Shown here: piece after piece, positions 54,063 through 63,501 of the stretch
Layout: each line of letters begins with the position of its first letter
Position numbering within the stretch: position 1 is the stretch's first letter
Assembly: GCF_002803155.1 (NCBI RefSeq)
Contig: NZ_NNBP01000002.1
Span: forward strand, 62,001 to 126,000
Direction of reading: 5' to 3'
Source: Streptomyces sp. CB02959
GTDB lineage: Bacteria > Actinomycetota > Actinomycetes > Streptomycetales > Streptomycetaceae
Length of the DNA: 64,000 nucleotides
The notes under the pieces: generated by a model
Databases searched by the model: none
The model's input: the letters and a program-made list of their open reading frames with translations, nothing else
What the model was told of the DNA's origin: nothing
Program-made: the position numbers and the translations under genes

Positions 54063-55220
54063 GTGCCGCCCATGCCTACGCCCCCCTCCCCGACCCTGAC
54101 AGGCCAGGCCCCGCCGTCCCGCCGGCAGCGGATCGCACGGTCGATGACCCGCGCCGAGTGGGGGCGGATGGCCGGGATGGCCGGGTTCGTTCTCGCGCTG
54201 CACGTGATCGGCTGGTTCACCCTGGTGGCGATCGTGGCGCCGGAGCACTACAGCCTCGGTACCAAGAGCTTCGGCATCGGCATCGGGGTGACCGCGTACA
54301 CCCTCGGCATGCGGCACGCCTTCGACGCCGACCACATCGCCGCCATCGACAACACCACCCGGAAGCTGATGCACGAGGGGCAGCGGCCGCTCTCGGTCGG
54401 CTTCTGGTTCTCGCTGGGGCACTCCAGCATCGTCTTCGGGCTGGCGTTCCTGCTGTCCCTCGGCGTCAAGGCGCTCGCCGGGCCCGTCAAGGACGACAAC
54501 TCCCAGCTGCACACGGTGACCGGAATGATCGGCACCACCGTCTCCGGCGTCTTCCTCTACGTCATCGCCGCGATCAACATCGTGATCCTGGTCGGGATCT
54601 GGGGGGTCTTCCGGCGGATGCGGGCCGGCCACTTCGACGAGGCCGCGCTGGAGGAGCAGCTCAACAACCGCGGCCTGATGAACCGGCTGCTCGGCCGGGT
54701 CATGAAGTCGATCACCAAGCCCTGGCAGATGTACCCGCTCGGCCTGCTCTTCGGCCTCGGCTTCGACACCGCCACCGAGATCGCGCTGCTGGTGCTGGCC
54801 GGCTCCGGCGCCGCCTCCGGACTGCCCTGGTACGCCATCCTCTGCCTGCCGGTGCTGTTCGCGGCCGGGATGAGCCTGCTGGACACCATCGACGGCTCGT
54901 TCATGAACTTCGCCTACGGCTGGGCCTTCTCCAAACCGGTCCGCAAGGTCTACTACAACCTCACCATCACCGGCCTCTCGGTCGCCGTCGCCCTGATCAT
55001 CGGGACGGTGGAACTCCTCGGTCTGCTCGCCGACAAGCTCGGCCTGCACGGCGCCTTCTGGGACTGGATCGGCGGACTGGACCTCAACGTCCTCGGCTTC
55101 GCCATCGTCGGGCTGTTCTTCCTCACCTGGATCGTCGCCCTCGCGGTGTGGAAGCTCGGCCGCATCGAGGAGAAGTGGACGGTCCACGTGCGCCCGGCGG
55201 GGGAGCAGACGGCCGACTGA
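54063..55220 (+). CDS. NiCoT-family nickel/cobalt permease
   Basis: 385 residues with eight predicted helices. The signature HAFDADHIAAID lies near residues 85-96, with later conserved LGHSS and GFDTATE segments, all typical of HoxN/NicT/NixA nickel-cobalt transporters. It supplies Ni or Co for enzymes such as urease, hydrogenase, Ni-SOD or B12. GTG 54063 or ATG 54072 could start it. It lies just beyond the copper genes but lacks CsoR sites in its own upstream region, so it is probably regulated by a nickel or cobalt sensor. Confidence 0.93.
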   Translation: MPPMPTPPSPTLTGQAPPSRRQRIARSMTRAEWGRMAGMAGFVLALHVIGWFTLVAIVAPEHYSLGTKSFGIGIGVTAYTLGMRHAFDADHIAAIDNTTRKLMHEGQRPLSVGFWFSLGHSSIVFGLAFLLSLGVKALAGPVKDDNSQLHTVTGMIGTTVSGVFLYVIAAINIVILVGIWGVFRRMRAGHFDEAALEEQLNNRGLMNRLLGRVMKSITKPWQMYPLGLLFGLGFDTATEIALLVLAGSGAASGLPWYAILCLPVLFAAGMSLLDTIDGSFMNFAYGWAFSKPVRKVYYNLTITGLSVAVALIIGTVELLGLLADKLGLHGAFWDWIGGLDLNVLGFAIVGLFFLTWIVALAVWKLGRIEEKWTVHVRPAGEQTAD

Positions 55221-55240
55221 TCCCCCGCCCGGCCGCCGCC

Positions 55241-56848
55241 TCAGCCGGACAGGCCGGCCGCCGGTGTCGCGGCCGGCCGCGCCCCCTGCCGCGGGAAGGC
55301 CTCCTGGAGGCCGTCCCTCCGGTCGCGGTGCAGGGTGAAGCGGTCGAAGAGCACCGGCCGGGGCAGCGGATCGGCCGGTGTCGCGGCCGGCGTGTGGTAG
55401 TAGCCGACGGTGATCGTGGTGCGGTCGCCGGGGCCGCGGCCCGGATCCACGTCGAACACCGCGATCCCGTACGGGTAGTGGGTGTCCGGGTCGCGCACCG
55501 CCGACCAGGTGGCCTTCTCCGTCGCGTCCGGATCCGCCTTGTACGGCAGGCGCTTGGTGCGGACGAAGGCGTCGGGCACGCCGTCGTGGTCCGGGTCGGG
55601 CAGGTAGGTGTCGTCGTGCGAGGCGGTACCGCCGCCCCCGAGGATCAGGTGGACGGTGCCCTTGGACGTGTCGATGGCGTCCAGCCGGTCGTCCACCACG
55701 GCCGGGCGCAGCAGCGAGTGCGGATCGGTCCCGCGGACCGGATGGGTCCGCTCGTAGTCGTGGTCGTGGCCGCACAGCACCAGGTCGACCCCGTACCGGT
55801 CGAGCACCGGCAGCAGCTGCTCGCGCAGGCCCATGTCCCCGCCGTGGCTGGTGGCCGACGAGGACATCGCGAACTGGTGCAGCGACGCCACGATCCAGTC
55901 CACCCCGCGGTCCGCGCGGGCCTGCCGCAGGGTGCGCTCCAGCCAGCGGAGCTGGGCGCCCCGGCTGTACCCGCTGATGTAGAGGGAGCGGCCGGTCACC
56001 GGGTCCTGGCTGGCGTCGTCCTCGATGGCCAGGTCGTTGCCGTCCAGCGAGACGAAGAGCACCGAACCGACCCGGAAGCCGTACCAGTTCCCGCAGTGGT
56101 CCCGGCTCCCGTTGTCCGGCAGCGCGAACCGCGTGGCGTACGAGGCGTAGCCCAGCTCGCCGCCGCCGAGTTCGACCTCGTGGTTGCCGGGCGCCGGCAT
56201 CCAGGGCCGGTTGCGGGCCGAGACCGACATGTTGTTCATGAAGGCGTCCCAGCACTGCGGCTGCCGCTCGGGGTTGTTGTTGGCGTACGCGAGGTCCCCG
56301 TTGAGCAGGTGGAACAGCGGGTCGAACTGCTCGACCTGGCGGACCGCGGCGGCACCGTGCAGCGCCGACTTCTGCCATGCGGTGCTGCCCGTGCCCAGGT
56401 CGCCGAAGCTGGTGAAGCGGAACGCGGTCCGCTCGTGGCCGGGCGCGGTCCGGAAGGTGCCCCGCACGGGCGCCGCCCCGTCGTGCAGCAGCTCGTACAC
56501 ATAAGTGGAATCCGGCCGCAGCCCGTGCAGCCGCACGTGGTGGGTGTACGTCTCCACCTTGTTGAGCCCGTCCACGTACGTCCGGGTCTCGGCCGCCACC
56601 GTGCGGCCGATGCCTTGGTGCGGGGTGCCCAGCCGCAGTCGGGGGCGGCGCACCGCGGCGCCGGTCGCCCAGGACAGCGTCATCTGGTGGGCGGGCTCGG
56701 TGCCGTACTGGAGGTGGACCTGCTCCGGGGGCGGGGTGCCGGCGACCGCCGGGCGCGCCCAGAGCAGGGCGGAGCCGGGGAGCGCGGTCAGCGCACCGGC
56801 CGCGGTCGCGCCGCGCAGCAGAGCGCGGCGTGAGGGCTGACGTGTCAC
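55241..56848 (-). CDS. Purple acid phosphatase-like metallophosphoesterase, Tat-exported
   Basis: 535 residues. The N-terminus has twin Arg (SRRALLRG) followed by a hydrophobic segment and an Ala-x-Ala-like site near 36, so Tat export is likely. A fibronectin-like N-terminal domain precedes the metallophosphoesterase domain with GDLG, NGDLAY, GNHE and GHDHDYER (near 365), the metal ligands of purple acid phosphatases. It should release phosphate from extracellular esters. GTG 56848 has an AGGAGG site. It is convergent with the Ni/Co permease, with 20 bases between. PHO control was not verified. Confidence 0.9.
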   Translation of the reverse strand: MTRQPSRRALLRGATAAGALTALPGSALLWARPAVAGTPPPEQVHLQYGTEPAHQMTLSWATGAAVRRPRLRLGTPHQGIGRTVAAETRTYVDGLNKVETYTHHVRLHGLRPDSTYVYELLHDGAAPVRGTFRTAPGHERTAFRFTSFGDLGTGSTAWQKSALHGAAAVRQVEQFDPLFHLLNGDLAYANNNPERQPQCWDAFMNNMSVSARNRPWMPAPGNHEVELGGGELGYASYATRFALPDNGSRDHCGNWYGFRVGSVLFVSLDGNDLAIEDDASQDPVTGRSLYISGYSRGAQLRWLERTLRQARADRGVDWIVASLHQFAMSSSATSHGGDMGLREQLLPVLDRYGVDLVLCGHDHDYERTHPVRGTDPHSLLRPAVVDDRLDAIDTSKGTVHLILGGGGTASHDDTYLPDPDHDGVPDAFVRTKRLPYKADPDATEKATWSAVRDPDTHYPYGIAVFDVDPGRGPGDRTTITVGYYHTPAATPADPLPRPVLFDRFTLHRDRRDGLQEAFPRQGARPAATPAAGLSG

Positions 56849-56991
56849 GGGTGCCTCCTGGGCCTCGGGAAACCGCAGGGAGGCTCACAGGGGCGGGCGA
56901 CGGCGGGGGTGCCGTCCGGGGACGGGTCGGTTAACTGCCGGCGAACGGTGAACTGGGCGGCGCCGCAACCCGGTTGAGGCGCCGGGCGGAG

Positions 56992-58560
56992 TCAGGGTGT
57001 GGGAGCGGCGTCGCCGGAGTCCGCGCCTTTTGCGGCGTGCGAGGCCAGCACGCCGGTGCGGTGCCGCTGTACGCACCAGTAGTAGGCGAAGCCGCCGAGC
57101 GCCACGACGCCGATGAAGAGGAAGGCGCCCCAGCGCAGGTACCAGTGCTGCGGTCCGGTGGCGTTGTAGACGGCGGCGCGCGGCCAGGCGAGGTTGACGG
57201 ACATCCCCAGGCCCCAGAGCACCGCCAGCACGTTCACCGGCAGACCGTACCGCCCCAGCGAGAAGCTGCCCTTCGCCACCGTCCAGTTGCCGCGCAGCCG
57301 CTGCACCAGCATCGGCAGCGTCACCATCAGGTACGCCAGGTAGATCATGATGATCGCGATACTGGTGATCACCGAGAAGATCTGCGGCTGGTCGATGTTG
57401 ATCAGCAGGATCACGATCCCGACCAGCCCGATCACGACCGCGGGCACCACCGGCGTCTGGAACCGCGGGCTGACCCGGGCCAGCCGCGCGGACGCCGGGA
57501 GGTTGTTGTCGCGGGCCATCGCGAACGCCAGCCGGATGGCGGCGGTGTGCACCGCCAGTTCGCAGACGGTGATCGCGATGACCACGCACCACAGCACGAT
57601 CTGCCCGACCGTCGACCCGAGGGTGGCCAGGACGACGTACTGCAGGCCGTCCACCGACAGCCGCTCGGCGTGCAGATCGGGGACGGCCAGCAGCGCGAAC
57701 AGCAGGATCAGCCCGCCGATGACGAACGAGGCGATCAGCGCCCGCAGGATCGCCCGGGGCGCGTTGCGGGCCGGGTCCTTGGACTCCTCGCCGAGCGAGG
57801 AGGCGGTGTCGAAGCCGTACATGACGTACGCGGAGGCGAGCGAGGCGGTCAGGAACGCGCCCAGGTACCCCAGGCTCTCGCCCTGGCCCTTGCCGAAGGT
57901 GTCCGTCAGCACGGCGGCCGGGCTGCGGGCGACGTGCGCGGCCAGCAGCAGGATCAGCACGATCGCGGCGATCAGTTCGATGGCCACGCCCGCCGAGTTG
58001 ATCCGCGCCATCAGCTTCACGCCGAAGGCGTTGACCAGGGTGGTGAAGGCGATCAGCACGGCGCCCAAGAGGACCGCGTTGGCGGCCGCGTCGGTCTTCC
58101 CGGTGCCGTCGCCGACGAACTGGAACCACGACGAGATCTGCGGCAGCGTCACCTGGTAGGCCAGCGCCACCGCGGCCAGCGAGACCATGGACGCGGTGAG
58201 CATCATCCAGCCGCCGAGCCAGCCCACGTGCGGACCGCCCAGCTGCTTCGCCCAGTTGTAGATCGACCCGGCCACCGGATACCGGCAGGCCAGCTCGCAG
58301 AAGCACAGCGCCACCATCAGCTGGCCGACGAAGACCATCGGCCAGGACCACCAGTACGCCGGACCGCCGTGGCTCACGCCGAAGTAGAACAGCTGGAAGG
58401 TGCCGGTGAGGATGGAGATGTAGCTGATCCCGGCGGCGAAGGTGTGGAAGTTGCCCAGGGTCCGCTTGAGTTCGGGCTTGTAGCCGAGTTCGGCCAGTGC
58501 CCCGTCCTCGTGCGCGCCGTCGTCGGAGGAGCCCCCGGCGCCGGGGCCGGAACCGGTCAC
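56992..58560 (-). CDS. APC-superfamily amino acid/polyamine permease
   Basis: 522 residues with about 12 to 14 hydrophobic segments and the APC-type motif RYPVAGSIYNWAK near 105-117. Its GTG 58560 overlaps the aldehyde dehydrogenase stop as GTGA, so the two are coupled. Together they suggest uptake and oxidation of an amine such as choline-, polyamine- or GABA-related compounds. Substrate is not determinable. Confidence 0.88.
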   Translation of the reverse strand: MTGSGPGAGGSSDDGAHEDGALAELGYKPELKRTLGNFHTFAAGISYISILTGTFQLFYFGVSHGGPAYWWSWPMVFVGQLMVALCFCELACRYPVAGSIYNWAKQLGGPHVGWLGGWMMLTASMVSLAAVALAYQVTLPQISSWFQFVGDGTGKTDAAANAVLLGAVLIAFTTLVNAFGVKLMARINSAGVAIELIAAIVLILLLAAHVARSPAAVLTDTFGKGQGESLGYLGAFLTASLASAYVMYGFDTASSLGEESKDPARNAPRAILRALIASFVIGGLILLFALLAVPDLHAERLSVDGLQYVVLATLGSTVGQIVLWCVVIAITVCELAVHTAAIRLAFAMARDNNLPASARLARVSPRFQTPVVPAVVIGLVGIVILLINIDQPQIFSVITSIAIIMIYLAYLMVTLPMLVQRLRGNWTVAKGSFSLGRYGLPVNVLAVLWGLGMSVNLAWPRAAVYNATGPQHWYLRWGAFLFIGVVALGGFAYYWCVQRHRTGVLASHAAKGADSGDAAPTP

Positions 58561-60026
58561 TCGAACCACCTCTGCGGAGTCGGCGCGGTGTTCCGCCAGA
58601 CGTGCTTGGCCTCCTGGTACTCCGCCAGCCCGGCCGGCCCCAGCTCCCGGCCGATCCCGGACTGCTTCATCCCTCCCCACTCCGCCTGCGGCACGTACGG
58701 ATGGAAGTCGTTGATCCACACCGTGCCGGCCCGCAGCCGGGCGGCCACCCGGTGCGCGCGTTCGGCGTCCTGGGTCCACACCGCCCCGGCCAGTCCGTAC
58801 ACCGTGTCGTTGGCCAGCGACACCGCCTCGGCCTCGTCGCGGAACCGCTCCACGGTCAGCACCGGCCCGAACGACTCGTCGCGCACCACCGACATGTCCG
58901 GGGTGCACTCGTCGAGCACGGTGGGCAGGTAGTAGAAGCCGCCCGCCAGCTCCGGATCGTCCGGTGGCGCCCCGCCGCAGCGCAGCACCGCGCCCTCGTC
59001 CAGCCCGGCCGCCACATACGCCGCGACCTTCGCCCGGTGCGCCGCGGAGATCAGCGGGCCGGTGCGGGCCCGCTCGTCGAACGGGCCGCCGAGCGGGATC
59101 CGCCGGGCCCGGGCCACCAGCTCGTCGACGAAGCGGTCGTGCAGGTCGTCCTGGACCAGCAGCCGGGCGCCCGCCGAGCAGACCTGCCCGGAGTGCAGGA
59201 AGACCGCCGTCAGGGCGTAGTCGACGGCGGTGTCGAAGTCGGCGTCCGCGAAGACGATGTTGGGGTTCTTGCCGCCCAGTTCGAGGGCGATCTTCTTGAC
59301 CGTGGGCGCCGCCGCGGCCATGATCCGGCGGCCGGTGACCAGACCGCCGGTGAACGACACCATGTCCACCCGCGGGTCCTCGGTCAGCGGTGCCCCCACC
59401 AGCGGACCGGTGCCCAGCACCATGTTGGCCGCCCCGTCCGGCACCCCGGCCTCGGCCAGCAGCCGCATCAGGTGGATCGCGGTGTGCGGTGTCAGCTCGC
59501 TCGGCTTCAGCACGAAGGTGTTCCCGGTGACCAGGGCCGGGGCGACCTTCCAGGCGGTCTGCAACAGGGGGTAGTTCCACGGTGTGATCAGCGCGCAGAC
59601 CCCGACCGGCTCGTGCCGCACGGTGCTGTCGACCTCGGGGCCCCCGGCGGCCACCACCCGGTCGACGCCGCCGGCCGCGCCGAGGTTGCCGAAGTACCGG
59701 AAGCAGCCCGCGATGTCGTCCATGTCGTAGCCGCTCTCCACCAGCCGCTTGCCGGTGTCCAACGACTCGGCCCGGGCCAGCGCGTCGCGGTCCCGCTCCA
59801 GCAGCTCGGCGACGCGGAGCACCACCCGGCCGCGCTCGGCGGCCGGGGTGCCGGGCCACGGCCCGTCGTCGAACGCCAGCCGGGCGGCGGCGACCGCGGC
59901 CGCCGCGTCCTTCGGCCCGCCCTCGTCGACCGTCGCGACCGGCGTGCCGTCCGCCGGGCAGCGGATCTCCCGCACCTGCCCGTCGGCCGCTGCGGTCCAC
60001 TGACCGCCGATGAACAGCTCCGGCAT
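58557..60026 (-). CDS. Aldehyde dehydrogenase (betaine/aminoaldehyde dehydrogenase-like)
   Basis: 489 residues of the ALDH superfamily. The catalytic Glu lies in LELGGK (near 256) and the catalytic Cys in HSGQVCSAG (near 290). NAD-binding text TPWNYPL and FTGG are present. Sequence style fits betaine aldehyde or aminoaldehyde dehydrogenases, oxidising an aldehyde to the acid with NAD(P). ATG 60026 has GGAGGCGC upstream. It is translationally coupled to the APC permease, indicating an amine catabolic pair. The amine oxidase that would make the aldehyde is not in view. Confidence 0.9.
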   Translation of the reverse strand: MPELFIGGQWTAAADGQVREIRCPADGTPVATVDEGGPKDAAAAVAAARLAFDDGPWPGTPAAERGRVVLRVAELLERDRDALARAESLDTGKRLVESGYDMDDIAGCFRYFGNLGAAGGVDRVVAAGGPEVDSTVRHEPVGVCALITPWNYPLLQTAWKVAPALVTGNTFVLKPSELTPHTAIHLMRLLAEAGVPDGAANMVLGTGPLVGAPLTEDPRVDMVSFTGGLVTGRRIMAAAAPTVKKIALELGGKNPNIVFADADFDTAVDYALTAVFLHSGQVCSAGARLLVQDDLHDRFVDELVARARRIPLGGPFDERARTGPLISAAHRAKVAAYVAAGLDEGAVLRCGGAPPDDPELAGGFYYLPTVLDECTPDMSVVRDESFGPVLTVERFRDEAEAVSLANDTVYGLAGAVWTQDAERAHRVAARLRAGTVWINDFHPYVPQAEWGGMKQSGIGRELGPAGLAEYQEAKHVWRNTAPTPQRWFE

Positions 60027-60238
60027 GGGTGCGCCTCCGGTCTCGTCTCCGGGCGGGTGCCGGCGGGGGCACGCACGCAACGGGCGCCCTGCCGCGGTGG
60101 TCTCCGACGGTGGTGATCTCGGTACCGAGCGTAAGTCGACCGTCGGGGGACCGCACGGTGCACGGCGGCGGGGCGCGCGGGCGGGGCGCGGGGTGGGGCC
60201 GATGGGGTGACCGCGCGGCGCTGCCCGACAATGGGGGC

Positions 60239-60673
60239 ATGCACCTGGTCCCCGACGCCGCCGCCTACCTCACCGGCCGCTGGCACGTCGAGCGTGCCGT
60301 GTACGACCTGCGGGCCGGCACCGAAGGCACTTTCCGGGGCACCGCGGACTTCACCCCGGACGGCCCCGACGGGGCGCTGCGCCACGCCGAGGAGGGTGAG
60401 CTGACCTGGGAGGGCGCCGTGCACCCGGCGACCCGCACCCTGTGGCTGCGGCCCGCGCCCGACGGCACCGCCGCGGTCGCCTTCGCCGACGGCCGCCCCT
60501 TCCACGACCTGGACCTGCGGACCGGCTGCTGGACCGCCGTCCACCCCTGCGCCGCGGACCGCTACGAGGGCACCTTCACCGCCGTCGCCGCGGACCGCTG
60601 GCACCTGGAGTGGCGGGTCACCGGCCCGGCCAAGGACCAGCTGCTGCGCTCGGTCTACCGGCGGACCGGCTGA
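60239..60673 (+). CDS. DUF6314 family protein
   Basis: 144 residues matching the DUF6314 pattern: a small beta-barrel-like domain with an N-terminal LTGRWHVER segment and a C-terminal RWHLEWRVTGPAKD segment. The function is unknown. There is no ribosome site, and a -10-like GACAAT lies 10 bases before ATG 60239, so the transcript is probably leaderless, which is common in Streptomyces. It is divergent from the aldehyde dehydrogenase and convergent with a methyltransferase. Confidence 0.8.
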   Translation: MHLVPDAAAYLTGRWHVERAVYDLRAGTEGTFRGTADFTPDGPDGALRHAEEGELTWEGAVHPATRTLWLRPAPDGTAAVAFADGRPFHDLDLRTGCWTAVHPCAADRYEGTFTAVAADRWHLEWRVTGPAKDQLLRSVYRRTG

Positions 60674-60724
60674 GCCCGGTGCCGGTGCCCCCGTCGTTCC
60701 GGCCGCCGGTGCCGGCCGCTCCCG

Positions 60725-61624
60725 CTACGGCTTGACCGCCTTCAGCGCGTACAGCAGCGGAATGATCGGCTCCGACTCGGGCAGCCGCCACCAGCCGTTC
60801 TCGTCCGGCACCATCGACGGGAAACGCGGCCACGGCAGCACCTCGGTCTCCCGGACGTTCTGCACGGTCAGCCCGGCCCCGATCACCGCGTTGACGACCT
60901 CGCCGACGCCGTGCCGCCACTCGTAGCTCGTCGTCGCACCCTGGAGGGGCGGGCCGTCGGTGTAGGTCGTGGAGGTGTCGCTGCGCAGGGCGCCCCGGCC
61001 GGCCAGGTAGTCGTTGCGGAGCAGGAGCGGCGGGGTGCCCGGGTCCGCGGGCGGCGTCGCGCCGAGGGCGTTCAGCAGCGGGTGGAACTCCACCAGGTAG
61101 AACGTCCCGCCCGGCCGCAGCAGTTCGGCGACGGTCCCGGCCCAGGCGGCGAGGTCCGGCAGGTAGCACACCGCGCCCTTGCCGGTGTAGACCACGTCGA
61201 ACCGGCGGTCGCCGAGCGCCTCCACCGCGCGGTACACGTCGGACCGCACGAACTCCATCTCCCGGCCGCCGTCCGCGGCCAGCCGCCGGGCCTGCGCCAC
61301 CGCCTCGGCGGAGAAGTCCAGCCCCACCGCCCGCGCGCCCCGGTCCGCGAACGCGGCCGTCTCGGTGCCCAGATGGCACTGGAGGTGCAGCACATCGCGC
61401 CCGGCCAGCTCCCCGAGGTCGGCCCATTCGAACGGCGCGAACCAGTCCTCGGCGCTCCGCGACCCGTCCAGGCCGTAGAACGCACTGGCCACGTGCACCG
61501 GGGTGCGGGCGTCCCAGTTGGCCTCGTTGGCGCGCACCATCTCCTCCGTGCCGGGAAGCTCCGGCCGGTCGCCGACCGGCGGCGGGACCGTCCGGTCCGT
61601 GGACTCGCTCTGCTCTGTGGTCAT
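60725..61624 (-). CDS. Class I SAM-dependent methyltransferase
   Basis: 299 residues. The SAM-binding motif I reads VLHLQCHLGTET near residues 79-90, where the usual Gly-rich loop is HLQCHLG, a variant seen in a common actinobacterial group. Motif II is GLDFSAEAV, and motif IV lies around FDVVYTGKGAVCYLPD. The substrate is unknown. A GAGGGG site precedes ATG 61624, 9 bases from the ABC gene end. The pair may form one transcript, but no functional link is visible. Confidence 0.88.
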   Translation of the reverse strand: MTTEQSESTDRTVPPPVGDRPELPGTEEMVRANEANWDARTPVHVASAFYGLDGSRSAEDWFAPFEWADLGELAGRDVLHLQCHLGTETAAFADRGARAVGLDFSAEAVAQARRLAADGGREMEFVRSDVYRAVEALGDRRFDVVYTGKGAVCYLPDLAAWAGTVAELLRPGGTFYLVEFHPLLNALGATPPADPGTPPLLLRNDYLAGRGALRSDTSTTYTDGPPLQGATTSYEWRHGVGEVVNAVIGAGLTVQNVRETEVLPWPRFPSMVPDENGWWRLPESEPIIPLLYALKAVKP

Positions 61625-61633
61625 GCCCCTCTT

Positions 61634-62377
61634 CTACCTGCCGGCGCCGCGCGGACACCAGGCAGCCGCTCCGTCCCGACCGGTACCGGCCACCCGGACC
61701 ACGGCGGCCACCCGGCCCCCGGCGAGCGCCATCCGCCGGGTCGCCCGCCCGGCCAGGGCCTCGTCGTCCGTGGCGACGACGCAGGTGAGCCGGTACGCGC
61801 CCCACACCCGCACCAGCAAGGCGGCGAAGTCCGCCCGGTCGGCCGGCGGCAGACCGTCCGTCGGGCGGTCCGCGAGCAGCACGGCGGGCCGTTTCACCAG
61901 CGCCCGCGCGAGCGCCGCACGCCGCCGCGCATACGCGTCCAGCTGCCCCGGCAGCAGATCGCCCCGGTCGGACAGCCCGACCTCCGCCAGCGCGTCCCCG
62001 GCCAACTCCCACCGGTCGGCAGGTCGCAGCCCCAGCGGGACCAGCGCGGCGGCCACGCCCTGCCGCACGGTCGATCCGGCGAGCGGACCCGGATGGTCGC
62101 CGTCGCCCGCGCCGAGCAGCCCGATCGACTCGGCGCGGATCCGGTCGAGCCGGGACGCGGTGACCATGGCCAGATCCGTACCGTCGAGCAGCACGCTGCC
62201 GCGGGTCGGGCGCTCCAGCCCGCCCAGGATCCGCAGCAGCGTCGACGCGCCGGCGCCTGGCGGCCCCTGGACGGCGAGCGCGGTGCCGTACGGCACGGTG
62301 AACCCGACGCCGGCCAGGGCCCGCACCGGCTCACCGCCTCGTCGGTAGTGCTTCGTCACGCCGCTCAGGTGGTACAC
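61634..62377 (-). CDS. Degenerate ABC-type ATPase domain protein
   Basis: 247 residues with the overall layout of a LolD/MacB-like ABC ATPase, but its key residues are altered. Walker A reads GPPGAGAST, with the essential Lys replaced by Ala. The signature LSGGQ is LLPGQL-like. Walker B reads LLADRPT, with the catalytic Glu replaced by Arg. No permease gene is adjacent. It is unlikely to hydrolyse ATP by the usual mechanism and may be a regulatory or scaffold pseudo-ATPase, or a decaying gene that still has good codon use. GTG 62377 has GGAGGAG upstream. Confidence 0.8.
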   Translation of the reverse strand: MYHLSGVTKHYRRGGEPVRALAGVGFTVPYGTALAVQGPPGAGASTLLRILGGLERPTRGSVLLDGTDLAMVTASRLDRIRAESIGLLGAGDGDHPGPLAGSTVRQGVAAALVPLGLRPADRWELAGDALAEVGLSDRGDLLPGQLDAYARRRAALARALVKRPAVLLADRPTDGLPPADRADFAALLVRVWGAYRLTCVVATDDEALAGRATRRMALAGGRVAAVVRVAGTGRDGAAAWCPRGAGR

Positions 62378-62626
62378 GGTGCCTCTCCTCCGGGCCGCCG
62401 GACCGCGGCCCCGCGACCGACCGTAGCCACCCCGTGTGATCGGTCGATGAGCGGACGGTGAGAGGCCGATGAGAACGCCCGGCCGCCCCGCCACCCCCTG
62501 GCGCGGGGCGCCCGGCCCGCGCCGGTGAGCGCGACCGGCCGACTGCCCACCGCGGGACGGCAGTTGGAGACGGCGCCCGGTGGTCGTACCGTTACCGGCA
62601 CCGCAATCCGACGGGAAGAGTGGGGA

Positions 62627-63445
62627 ATGAGCCAAGAAATCCGGCCGCTGTCCAGCGCTGTTGACGTGAGCATACCGAGCGTCGCCCGGATGTACGACTA
62701 CTACCTGGGCGGCAAGGACAACTACGCGGTGGACCGCGAGGCGTGCGAGCAGCTGAGCAAGGTCGTCCCGAGCACCCAGGTGCTGGCCCTCAACAACCGG
62801 CGGTTCCTGCGCCGGGCGGTCCGCTGGCTGGCCCGCGAGCAGGGCATCCGGCAGTTCGTCGACCACGGTTCCGGCCTGCCGACGCAGGACAACGTCCACC
62901 AGGTCGCCCAGCAGGTCGATCCCCGGTCCCGCGTGGTGTACGTCGACAACGACCCCATCGTGCTGGCGCACGGCCGGGCCCTGCTGGAGGAGAACGAGAA
63001 CACCGCCGTCATCCAGGCCGACATGCGGGACACCGACGGCATCTTCGGCAGCCCGGAGGTCCGTCGGCTGATAGACCTCGACGAGCCGGTCGCCGCGCTC
63101 TTCGTCTCCGTGCTGCACTGCATCCCGGACGCCGACGACCCCGCCGCGCTGGTGCGCCGGGTGGCCGAACGGCTGGTTCCAGGAAGCTTCCTGGTGGTGT
63201 GTCAGCTGGTCAGCGAGGACGCCGCGACGCGGGACTTCGTCACGGAGTTCATGCGGGTCAGCACCCACGGGAACTGGGGTCGGGTGCGGCAGCAGCACGA
63301 GCTGCGGGGCTACCTGGACGGGCTGGAGATCCAGGAGCCGGGGTTGATGGAGGTCTCGACCTGGCGGCCGGACCCGTCGGATGTCGGCCCCAGGCAGCTG
63401 ACGCAGGAGTGGATCGAATACGGGGGCGTGGCCCGGAAGCCGTAG
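62627..63445 (+). CDS. DUF574 (Methyltransf_19) SAM methyltransferase-like protein
   Basis: 272 residues of the abundant Streptomyces DUF574 family. The N-terminus has PSVARMYDYYLGGKDNY, a family hallmark, and the SAM-site text is FVDHGSGLPT followed by VVYVDNDP. Cellular role is not established, although members often lie beside WhiJ-like DUF5753 regulators, as here. ATG 62627 is chosen because homologues begin near it. It is divergent from the ABC-like gene. Confidence 0.9.
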   Translation: MSQEIRPLSSAVDVSIPSVARMYDYYLGGKDNYAVDREACEQLSKVVPSTQVLALNNRRFLRRAVRWLAREQGIRQFVDHGSGLPTQDNVHQVAQQVDPRSRVVYVDNDPIVLAHGRALLEENENTAVIQADMRDTDGIFGSPEVRRLIDLDEPVAALFVSVLHCIPDADDPAALVRRVAERLVPGSFLVVCQLVSEDAATRDFVTEFMRVSTHGNWGRVRQQHELRGYLDGLEIQEPGLMEVSTWRPDPSDVGPRQLTQEWIEYGGVARKP

Positions 63446-63501
63446 CGGCTCGCAGGACGCGGAGGGGGCGGGGCGGGCGCGGGGGGCTCGTCCCGCGGCC
63501 G

